A stretch of 64,000 bases of DNA from Sarcodiotheca gaudichaudii. Taxonomy: Eukaryota; Rhodophyta; Florideophyceae; Gigartinales; Solieriaceae. The stretch's first letter is position 1. Each line of letters begins with the position of its first letter. Below the pieces are notes generated by a model. The model worked only from the letters and a program-made list of their open reading frames with translations. It was not told the origin of the DNA and did not search any database. The DNA lies in contig JAUKVZ010000001.1 in the NCBI GenBank assembly GCA_032355985.1, forward strand, positions 124,001-188,000, written 5' to 3'. This document shows positions 1 to 7,163 of the stretch, piece by piece. The position numbers and the translations under genes are program-made.

Positions 1-1
1 T

Positions 2-583
2 CTGGGCGTGCGTGAATACGTGCCGGGTGATTCGCGTCGTTCAATCGCTTGGCGGCCTTCGGCGCGGCGCGGCGAGCTTGTGGTTCGGGAGCACATGACG
101 CCGATGCCGCAACGAACCACGATCTGTGTGGATCTTGCCGGCGATGCGCAGCGCGACGGTCGTCGACCGAACATGAATGAATCGCCGGAGTCGGACGCCA
201 ACGAGCGCGCAATCAGCATGGCTGCGTGGTTTGTAGATCGGCTTGCTCGCGCCGGCAATGATGTCGCTCTTGAAGCGCCGCGCGCGGGGATTACCACGGG
301 ATTCAGCGCCGCAGGAATGACAGGCGTTCCGATGACGACGCGCTGGAAGGGTCATCTGATGGATGCGCTTGCATCGATTGATCTGGCTGCGCTTGTGGAT
401 CGCGAGTCCGCGGCATGGGCGCCGGGCCGGGGTTCGAGCGTCATTGTGGTGCATGCCGGCGAGTGGTCTGATCAGAACTGGCCCGCTTCGGCGACGCATG
501 TTGATGCGTCCATCCCTGAAGAAGGCGCCGCGGAGTCTTCACGGGCGGCGTCCCCGACCGTCATTGCGGGGACGGCGGCATGA
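2..583 (+). CDS. DUF58 family protein, C-terminal part (5' end outside window)
   Basis: The frame is open from the first bases of the window, so the gene starts upstream. The visible part begins with the DUF58 signature R-x-Y-x-x-G-D-x-x-R-x-I-x-W (REYVPGDSRRSIAW), followed by a VWA-like stretch (TTICVDLAGD). DUF58 proteins are usually encoded next to a MoxR AAA ATPase and a transglutaminase-like membrane protein, and the next gene here is such a transglutaminase, overlapping by 4 bases (ATGA), so the two are translationally coupled. A MoxR gene would be expected upstream of the window. The molecular role of DUF58 proteins is poorly defined. The family call is firm; no function is claimed. 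Confidence 0.85.
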   Translation: MGVREYVPGDSRRSIAWRPSARRGELVVREHMTPMPQRTTICVDLAGDAQRDGRRPNMNESPESDANERAISMAAWFVDRLARAGNDVALEAPRAGITTGFSAAGMTGVPMTTRWKGHLMDALASIDLAALVDRESAAWAPGRGSSVIVVHAGEWSDQNWPASATHVDASIPEEGAAESSRAASPTVIAGTAA

Positions 584-2820
584 GGCTCTTTTCATCGTTT
601 GAACGTTGTCTGTTCATCACCGTCGGACTCGGGGTACTCGTCTTCGCCATCGCCGATGGCGATGTGGCGCTCTTCTTCGGCGCTCTTCCGGTGTGGGCAG
701 CGTCGTGGTTCATTACGCAGGGTCCAAAGGGCAAGCCACTGCCGCGGCTGATGATCGGCGCGCTGGTGCTTGCTGCGACGGCCTACACGGCGCTGACGGT
801 GCTGGAGAATCTGGAAGAGTTCGTTCCGGCGATTTCGCGTTATCTCGTGTGGCTGCTGCTGATCAAGCTTTTTGATCGCGTCGAGCCGCGTGATCAGGCG
901 CAGCTTCTGGTGATCAGTCTCTTCCTTGTCGTCGGCGCATGTCTGACGAGCAACTCGCTGGCGCTTGGCCTTTCGCTGCTGCTTTATCTGCCGATCTTTG
1001 CGTGGACGGCGATGCTGTATCAGTTGCATGCGGGCTCGGCGCGCGTCGAGCGCGGGCTGGCGCGGCTTCGTCCTGCGGATCGTCGGCGCGCGCATGTGAA
1101 GACGGGGCTGAGCGCGATTGTCTGGCGCGACTTCGTCTTTACTGTGTCGATCGCGGGGTTCCTGTCCTTCTTCGCGGCAGTGATCGTGTTCATGATCACG
1201 CCTCGCCAGAGTCTTTCGATGGCGATGGGCGCGTGGGCGGCGCCTTCGGTTGGATCTGAGGTTGGCTTCTCCGACGAGGTGCAACTGGGCGGCGAAGGGC
1301 TGATCAGCGAATCTTCGACGCCGGTGCTCGATCTGCGCATCTCCAACAGCGATGGTGACGATCTCGGGCCGGACATGGAGCATGTGTATCTTCGCGGCGC
1401 CGTGCTGGATTCGTACGTCTCCGGCGCGTGGCGGCGCACGATTTCGCGGCGTCAGCGATCCTCTTCGGAGATGGCTGGATTTTCGGGCAGCCCGACGATG
1501 CTTGGCGGCGAGCGCCCCCTGCCGGAGAACGAGATCATTCAGGAATACACCTATCGAAGCCGCAAGTCCGGCGCGATCTTCGCCATCAATCGGCCTGTGC
1601 AGATTGAGTTTGATCGTCGACTACGCTTCCGCCTCGATCCGACGACGCGGTATATGGAATCAGGCGCTTCCGGTCGGCTGGAAGTGATCGTGTGGTCCTC
1701 GACGGAGCTTTCCAACGAGCGCTCGCGCCGGATGCCGGAGCTTTTTGAATCGGGGCCGATCTTTGAGTTTGGTCAGCAGTTGATTGCGGATGCGGGGCTG
1801 TCGCGCGATCCGGCGGTTCATCACGATCCCAACGACGAAGCGATTGCGTTGCTCTTTCGAGATTATCTAGCGGAGAACTTTCTCTACGACCTGAACATGA
1901 CGGCGCCGGAAGTGACTGAGGATCCGATCGAGATGTTTCTCTTCCGGACGAAGGTTGGTCACTGCGAGTATTTCGCGTCGGCGATGGCGGCGCTTTGCCG
2001 CAGCGCGGGGATCGACGCTCGCGTGGTGACGGGCTATCTGGCATCTGACTACAACGCGGATCTGGGCATGTATCGGGTGCGGGAGAGCAACGCCCATGCG
2101 TGGACGGAAGTTCAGGTGGCGTCGGGCGACTGGCGCACGATGGATGCGTCGCCGATTCAGGAGGTCACCGTTGCGCAACAGACTCCGGGCGGGCTCTATG
2201 GCGCGATGATGCGCGTGTGGGAGGCCGTCGAGGGTGTGTGGCTCGATGCCGTGGTCAGCTTTGATGAAGAGAGTCGGGAAGCGGCGATGGGCGGCGCCGG
2301 CGTGCGCTTCAGCGACTGGCTGATGAGTCTGGGCGGCGAGACCATTCGAGCGTCCCTGCAGGGTCGGCGTCCGCGCGCTGTGACGGCGGCGCTGCGCGGT
2401 GTGATTGCATTCTCTGTGGCGCTCTTCATCGGGATTGCGGTCGCCCGGTTGATCCGTGCGTGGGTGCGATGGCGCGCGCGAAGGGCTGAAGCGCAGGCAA
2501 TGGGTGTGGATGCAAAGACGCTGCGAGAACAGATGACTTTGTTCCGCGAGCTTGAGCATGCGCTGCAGCGCTCGGGACTTGGCCGGCCATCGTGGCGGCC
2601 GGCATTGCGTCATGCGCAGTCGCTTTCGCCGCATGACTCCATGCTGGCTGATGATGCGACTCGAATCGTTGAGATGCACTACGCGACCCGTTTTGGCCGG
2701 CGCGTGATTTCGGAGTCCCAGGTGTCCGAAGGACGGGCGCTTCTGGACGCGATCGCCAGACGGCTTCGCTCGGGGCGTCGCCGAAGCGACGAAGGCGACG
2801 CCGCGCACGATCAGGGATGA
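580..2820 (+). CDS. TgpA-like membrane transglutaminase (DUF3488 / transglutaminase-like / DUF4129 architecture)
   Basis: A 746-aa protein with about six N-terminal membrane segments (within residues 1-210), a large extracytoplasmic region carrying a transglutaminase-like fold, one further membrane helix near residue 610 and a C-terminal cytoplasmic tail of the DUF4129 type. The expected Cys-His-Asp triad is visible: Cys462 in GHCEYFASA, His506 in NAHAWTEV and Asp522 in TMDASP. This matches TgpA, a Pseudomonas inner-membrane protein with a periplasmic transglutaminase domain. The start overlaps the DUF58 stop by 4 bases. The substrate cannot be read from the sequence; cell-envelope protein modification is the usual suggestion. 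Confidence 0.9.
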   Translation: MRLFSSFERCLFITVGLGVLVFAIADGDVALFFGALPVWAASWFITQGPKGKPLPRLMIGALVLAATAYTALTVLENLEEFVPAISRYLVWLLLIKLFDRVEPRDQAQLLVISLFLVVGACLTSNSLALGLSLLLYLPIFAWTAMLYQLHAGSARVERGLARLRPADRRRAHVKTGLSAIVWRDFVFTVSIAGFLSFFAAVIVFMITPRQSLSMAMGAWAAPSVGSEVGFSDEVQLGGEGLISESSTPVLDLRISNSDGDDLGPDMEHVYLRGAVLDSYVSGAWRRTISRRQRSSSEMAGFSGSPTMLGGERPLPENEIIQEYTYRSRKSGAIFAINRPVQIEFDRRLRFRLDPTTRYMESGASGRLEVIVWSSTELSNERSRRMPELFESGPIFEFGQQLIADAGLSRDPAVHHDPNDEAIALLFRDYLAENFLYDLNMTAPEVTEDPIEMFLFRTKVGHCEYFASAMAALCRSAGIDARVVTGYLASDYNADLGMYRVRESNAHAWTEVQVASGDWRTMDASPIQEVTVAQQTPGGLYGAMMRVWEAVEGVWLDAVVSFDEESREAAMGGAGVRFSDWLMSLGGETIRASLQGRRPRAVTAALRGVIAFSVALFIGIAVARLIRAWVRWRARRAEAQAMGVDAKTLREQMTLFRELEHALQRSGLGRPSWRPALRHAQSLSPHDSMLADDATRIVEMHYATRFGRRVISESQVSEGRALLDAIARRLRSGRRRSDEGDAAHDQG

Positions 2821-2854
2821 CCGCCTTGCGGCGAATCTGCTAGCGTGATCTGCC

Positions 2855-3472
2855 GTGGATATCGGCGCCTGTCAGATCGACGTGTTTCTTGATGAGCTTG
2901 CGAAGAAGAGCCCTGCGCCTGGAGGTGGGGCGGTGGCTTCGCTTGCGGCGGCGATTGCCGGGGCTCTTGGTCAGATGGTGGCGCGATATTCCGAGTCGAA
3001 AGATGCGCCTTCGATGGGCGAGGTGAATTCGGCGCTGGGTGAGATGCGCACGATGGCGCTGAAGCTTGCGCAGCAGGATGCGGAGGCGTATGCCGCGTAC
3101 TCGGCGAAGAAAAAGGCGCTGAAGGCGGCGGGCGGCGCGGATGAGGAGCTTGGTCCGGAGGTGGAGCGCATCATCGAGGCGCCGCTTCGATCCATGGAAC
3201 TGGCGCTCGGACTGCTCGATCGGTTCCGATCACTGGCGCCGGAGGCGAATCGATGGCTGCTGAGTGATCTGGGGATCTGCGCGGAGCTGGGCGAGGCGGC
3301 AGTGCGGAGCGCGGCGTGGAATCTGCGTGTGAATCTGCCCCTGCTCGGCGCGACGATGGGCGAGCAGGGGGGCAGGCGCGCGGAGGTGATCCTCGAGAGC
3401 GCTGAATCCGCGATCGTTCGCGCGGCGGAGGTTCGCGCGGAAGTCGTTCGGATCTGCCTGGACCGGACGTGA
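2855..3472 (+). CDS. Cyclodeaminase/cyclohydrolase family protein (FTCD C-terminal domain type)
   Basis: A 205-aa all-helical protein resembling the cyclodeaminase domain of formiminotransferase-cyclodeaminase and the stand-alone bacterial methenyl-tetrahydrofolate cyclohydrolases (FchA-like). The N-terminal signature FLDELAKKSPAPGGGAVASL is characteristic: the PAPGGG stretch followed by small residues marks the folate-binding helix. The family acts on one-carbon units on tetrahydrofolate. Translation starts at a GTG 34 bases after the preceding stop. The length agrees with stand-alone members. The exact reaction, cyclodeaminase or cyclohydrolase, cannot be told from sequence alone. A metF gene lies in the same window but far away. 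Confidence 0.82.
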   Translation: MDIGACQIDVFLDELAKKSPAPGGGAVASLAAAIAGALGQMVARYSESKDAPSMGEVNSALGEMRTMALKLAQQDAEAYAAYSAKKKALKAAGGADEELGPEVERIIEAPLRSMELALGLLDRFRSLAPEANRWLLSDLGICAELGEAAVRSAAWNLRVNLPLLGATMGEQGGRRAEVILESAESAIVRAAEVRAEVVRICLDRT

Positions 3473-3505
3473 AGTTCAGATCGCCGACCGGCCGATGTAG
3501 GCCCT

Positions 3506-3757
3506 ATGGAGCCAACGGGCGCACATCTGGATCTGGTCGCGGGCGAGCCGAAACAGTCGACGAGGGCGGGGAACGCGAATCGACGCGAGCCGCGGCCATT
3601 CTTGAGCATCTGGTTCCGCTGCTGCTCGACGTACGGCCGCATCTATAAGAATGACGCCGGAACCGAATATCGAGGCCAGTGCCCGCGATGCCGCGCCCAG
3701 GTGCATGCGTCGGTGGGATCCGGCGGGACGAGTCGGCGGCTGTTCGAGGCCAGCTGA
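3506..3757 (+). CDS. Small CC...CPRC zinc-ribbon-like protein (83 aa)
   Basis: A short protein whose second half is the informative part: IWFRCCSTYGRIYKN, then QCPRCRAQVHASVG and GGTSRRLFEAS. Four cysteines (39, 40, 59 and 62) could hold a zinc ion. I recall similar short proteins with a CC-x(18-20)-CPxC pattern and a GGTSxRFFEA tail as common in planctomycete genomes; that is from memory. The first 30 residues look like linker and the true start could be internal. It lies alone between the cyclodeaminase gene and the 178-aa gene. Function unknown. Confidence 0.62.
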   Translation: MEPTGAHLDLVAGEPKQSTRAGNANRREPRPFLSIWFRCCSTYGRIYKNDAGTEYRGQCPRCRAQVHASVGSGGTSRRLFEAS

Positions 3758-3820
3758 GTTCCTGACGCTCGAAGAAAACGATCGACGCCGCCCGGGAGTG
3801 TCTCCGTCTAGACTGTTTCC

Positions 3821-4357
3821 ATGACGACGCTGAACTACCAGTCACTTCACATCGCGCGGCACGAACATGTGTGCGCCGCGACCGGGCAGGAGCTCAAGCC
3901 GGGCGATCGTTTCGTGGCGGCCTTGATCGAACGCCCCGGCGAGGAAGCGCTTGAGCGGCTGGATTTCCTGGAGACGGAGTGGGACAAGGGGGTTCGCCCC
4001 GAGGGGCTCTTCGGATTCTGGCGCGGCGTTGCGCCGGAGAAGTCAGAAAAGCCCAAGCCGTTCATCGATGATCAGTCATTGCTGGCGCTTTTCGAGCAGT
4101 TGGCTGAGGCTCAGGAGCCTCGCCGGATCGCATTCCGATTCGTGCTGGCGCTCATCCTGACGCGAAAGCGTCTGCTTCGGCTGGAAGGAAACGAAGAGAA
4201 GGATGGCCGCAGCTTCATGCTTGTGCGTATGCGCGGGGCTGATGGTTGGGGCGAGGGATCGACGATCGTTCAGGTCGAGGATCCGGGCATGGATGAGGAA
4301 GCCGTGGCCGACGTGACAGAGCAACTGAGCGAAGTGTTGCGCGGGGACTTTGTATGA
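3821..4357 (+). CDS. Conserved hypothetical protein (178 aa)
   Basis: A soluble, acidic protein without signal peptide or membrane segment. The N-terminus carries clustered histidines and a cysteine (residues 10-18, HIARHEHVC) followed by ATGQELKPGDRFVAAL, which looks like a short metal-binding or SH3-like motif. The middle reads KPFIDDQSLLALFEQLAE and the C-terminus is an acidic helix. Its stop codon overlaps the start of the downstream lipoprotein gene (ATGA), and that gene overlaps the RDD gene in the same way, so the three form one translationally coupled unit. I do not recognise a named family. Confidence 0.75.
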   Translation: MTTLNYQSLHIARHEHVCAATGQELKPGDRFVAALIERPGEEALERLDFLETEWDKGVRPEGLFGFWRGVAPEKSEKPKPFIDDQSLLALFEQLAEAQEPRRIAFRFVLALILTRKRLLRLEGNEEKDGRSFMLVRMRGADGWGEGSTIVQVEDPGMDEEAVADVTEQLSEVLRGDFV

Positions 4358-5286
4358 CGTGTCGGCGCATCGCATTTCTGCTGGCTTTCATCGGTTGGGC
4401 GACGCTTGTGAGCTGCGCTTCGGCGCCGCAAAAGCAGACTGTCGATCGCGGCGCCGCGCCGGCGTACGCCGAGGTCGCACAGAAATACAACGATCGGACG
4501 GAGCATCTGGATCGGCTCTGGAGCCGGGCGGTGGTTCGCTTTGAGTACATCGACGCTGAGGGCCGCGAGCGCAAGGAGCAGGGCGAAGGCACGCTGCAAC
4601 TCGTGCAGCCTTCGCGATTTGCGCTGAGCGTGGGCAAGCTGGGCGAGACGATCTTCTGGCTGGGCTGCGATGAGGAGCGCTACTGGTTCTTCGAGCTTCA
4701 CGAAGCGCAGCGAGCTTCAGTGGGCCTGCATGAGAATCTTGGTCAGCCATGCAATCTCAATGGCGGCGTGATCGCGCATCCGCATGATGTGGTTGAGTTG
4801 ATGGGCGTGACGCCTTTGCCGACAAGCTGGGAGGGCGTGCCGACAGGTGGTGCGGTCGGTCAGACGGCGTGGTCATCCGATGGGCGATGGCTCATCGTCG
4901 ATACACCTGGCGCTGATGGGTACAAACGGTACTACCTGCATCCGAAGACGTTCGAGCCGGCGCGGTGTGAGCTATATAGCTATCCGGATCGCGAGCTTCT
5001 GATGACGGCGACGCTGTCGGAGTATGAATCCGTCGATGTCCAGGGCATCGTGTCATTTCGCCCGCGCATTGCGACGCGAGTGGCGGTTGAAACGCCTGAT
5101 GGAGAGTCAAAGCTGACGCTGGATCTCGGCGGCATGTCCGACGGGCACGATCGCCAGGGACGATTGTCGGCGCGTGCCTTTGACTTTGACGAACTGAAGA
5201 GCGCTTTCGGCATCCGGGATGTCATCGTGCTCGATATCGACTGCCCGCGGCCTGCGCTGACCGGCGTTCGCGACGACGCACGATGA
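4354..5286 (+). CDS. Lipoprotein, possibly LolA/LolB-fold (310 aa)
   Basis: The N-terminus is a lipoprotein signal: hydrophobic helix (IAFLLAFIGWATLVSC) ending in a lipobox with the lipidated Cys at residue 21. The mature part alternates short strands (VVRFEYIDAEGRERKEQGEG, then LQLVQPSRFALSVGKLGE and ETIFWLGCDEERYWFF). This is reminiscent of the eleven-stranded half-barrel of LolA/LolB and DUF4292 lipoproteins that handle outer-membrane lipids or lipoproteins. The fold assignment is inference from the strand pattern. It overlaps the 178-aa gene before it and the RDD gene after it by 4 bases each. It is probably anchored to a membrane facing the periplasm. Confidence 0.75.
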   Translation: MTCRRIAFLLAFIGWATLVSCASAPQKQTVDRGAAPAYAEVAQKYNDRTEHLDRLWSRAVVRFEYIDAEGRERKEQGEGTLQLVQPSRFALSVGKLGETIFWLGCDEERYWFFELHEAQRASVGLHENLGQPCNLNGGVIAHPHDVVELMGVTPLPTSWEGVPTGGAVGQTAWSSDGRWLIVDTPGADGYKRYYLHPKTFEPARCELYSYPDRELLMTATLSEYESVDVQGIVSFRPRIATRVAVETPDGESKLTLDLGGMSDGHDRQGRLSARAFDFDELKSAFGIRDVIVLDIDCPRPALTGVRDDAR

Positions 5287-7013
5287 TTGGTGAACGCGCC
5301 CTGTCGCTGCCGCCGGGAGCCCTCAAGGCCTTGAGGATGCTCTTCTTTTTCGCAGCGCTGATGGTTGGCCAGCGCGCGATGGGTGTCAGTCTGATGGCGG
5401 CGGGCGCGGGCGGTGATGGCTGGCTTCTGAGTTATGACGAAGAGCAGCAGTCCGGATGGATTATTCATCTGCCGGCCAATGCGCCTGCGGGTGTGTACAT
5501 GCCGGCGCTTGATGTCAGCAGCCGAACGGAAGGCTTCGCCGAAGCGCCGGAGGCGATGACCGCCTGGGGTGATACGCTCTTTCTCGTCTTTCCTGCGGAG
5601 CAGAACCCGAGCGCTCGGGTTGAAACACCTTTGCGCCGCGTTCGACAGCTCCGTGTCAGCGCCAATCCGGCGGTGGGTTATTACACCTACGATCCGCCGA
5701 ATCGTCTCGCCGCGCTGCCGGGTCTGCCTGGCGAAGAGCAACTACTGTCGCTGGCGGCCGGACCGGATGGATTATGCGCGCTGCTGACGGATCGCAAACG
5801 CGCCGGCGGCACGACATATCGGTTGCTCTGGAAGCGCCAGACCTCGTGGGTCGACGTCACATTGCCTCCCGACCTTTACAAACCGGAGGCGCTGCTCGGC
5901 ACACGCAGCTCGTTCATCTCGATCATTGGTGTGACGCGCGACAATGAACGCCGCATCTGGATCGCATCGCCTCCGGTTGAGCCTGCGCCGGTGGAACATG
6001 CGGAAGAGAGCGACGTTCCTTCGGCTGATGCCGCGGATTCGGCGGATGCGCCAACGGATGATTCGGAAGTGCAGCTTCCGCTTGAGGCTGTTTGGACATC
6101 GCGAGCGTTCGGCATCGATCCTCAACAGTCAAAGATCATCGCCATCGAGGGCGCCATCTTTGGCGTGACGGAAGTTGAAGGAGCTCGTGTGCGGCTTGAT
6201 CTGGACGCCGACGGCCAGGTCTCCAGCGCCGGGTTGATCGATCTTCGCGCCACTACGTTTGTCGCACTTTCCGTCGGCGCAGACATCGCACTTGCGTATC
6301 CGCCCACTCGGGCTGCGGAGGCGCCTGAACTGACGGTGATCTCTCCCCTTACTACGGGAGTCATTTACGATGAGGTTGCTCGGCGCGTCTCGCCGGTGAC
6401 GGAGAACGATCTTCGGTTTCTGGGCCTGCTGTTCGGCGCCGTTCTCCTGACGGTTGGTCTGTTCATTCTCAAGCCGCGTGTGGCGACGCGGGAGACGGTG
6501 GACTTCCCGCCATATACGTCGCTGGCGGAGCCCATTCGAAGAGTGGCGGCGGTGCTCGTCGACTTCGTTCCCTGCGCCGTCATCGCTGCGATCGTCTTCA
6601 AGGTCTCGGTGATTGAGGTCGTCACGGGGCCCTTCCAGCAGACGGGGCCGGAGGGCGTGTGGCCGGCGATACTGGGCCTGGCCGTGCTTTTTGCGCACAG
6701 CTCACTTTCGGAATGGATATTCGGGAAGACGATTGGGAAGCTGACGCTCTCCTGCCGCACGATTTCCGTCACGGGAGAGAAGCCGACGCTTCGGCAGGCG
6801 ATCTGGCGGAATGCGATCAAGGCTTTGTGTCCGCCGCTGATCATCGTGCTGTTTCTCGATCCTCGAGGCCGCCATCCGGGTGATCTGGTCTCCGGAACGC
6901 TGGTGATCATCGATCTGCCGATCCCGACGGATCCGGAAGAGACTGACGAGATTCGCGATCGTCTGAGCCTGGAGAGTGATCCTCAGGAGACCGAGGGCGC
7001 CGCCAGCTCCTGA
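5283..7013 (+). CDS. RDD family membrane protein with an N-terminal exported domain
   Basis: A 576-aa protein. An N-terminal hydrophobic segment (about residues 18-42) is followed by roughly 330 residues that look extracytoplasmic and strand-rich, with an acidic Ala/Asp/Ser linker near residues 238-262. A single hydrophobic segment follows near residue 380 (FLGLLFGAVLLTVGLFIL), then a C-terminal RDD domain: RRVAAVLVDFVPCAVIAAIV, FGKTIGKLTLSCRT and DPRGRHPGDLVSGTLVII. RDD domains are small multi-helix membrane modules proposed to transport small solutes or sodium. The gene is the last of a coupled trio with the lipoprotein and the 178-aa protein. The RDD part is confident; the role of the N-terminal half is unknown. 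Confidence 0.8.
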   Translation: MIGERALSLPPGALKALRMLFFFAALMVGQRAMGVSLMAAGAGGDGWLLSYDEEQQSGWIIHLPANAPAGVYMPALDVSSRTEGFAEAPEAMTAWGDTLFLVFPAEQNPSARVETPLRRVRQLRVSANPAVGYYTYDPPNRLAALPGLPGEEQLLSLAAGPDGLCALLTDRKRAGGTTYRLLWKRQTSWVDVTLPPDLYKPEALLGTRSSFISIIGVTRDNERRIWIASPPVEPAPVEHAEESDVPSADAADSADAPTDDSEVQLPLEAVWTSRAFGIDPQQSKIIAIEGAIFGVTEVEGARVRLDLDADGQVSSAGLIDLRATTFVALSVGADIALAYPPTRAAEAPELTVISPLTTGVIYDEVARRVSPVTENDLRFLGLLFGAVLLTVGLFILKPRVATRETVDFPPYTSLAEPIRRVAAVLVDFVPCAVIAAIVFKVSVIEVVTGPFQQTGPEGVWPAILGLAVLFAHSSLSEWIFGKTIGKLTLSCRTISVTGEKPTLRQAIWRNAIKALCPPLIIVLFLDPRGRHPGDLVSGTLVIIDLPIPTDPEETDEIRDRLSLESDPQETEGAASS

Positions 7014-7055
7014 GGCGGGCAGGGTCCGTTTCTGCGGGTGCGACCCAAGCATTTC

Positions 7056-7084
7056 TTGCGCGTCAGGTCCCCATCTCCTATAGC
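7056..7084 (+). promoter_or_regulatory. Weak sigma-70-like promoter candidate before the TPR gene
   Basis: Within the 150-base gap in front of the TPR gene, TTGCGC (7056-7061) and TATAGC (7079-7084) are separated by 17 bases. The match is 3/6 to the -35 and 4/6 to the -10 consensus, so this is only a candidate. Nothing else is recognisable in this gap. Confidence 0.25.
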
Positions 7085-7163
7085 CGCACCGTTCTGACAC
7101 CCGATAAACCCCTCTCATGGCCCTGCGCGGTGTGGGGGCATCATCGAGAGGGCGGACGGACCA

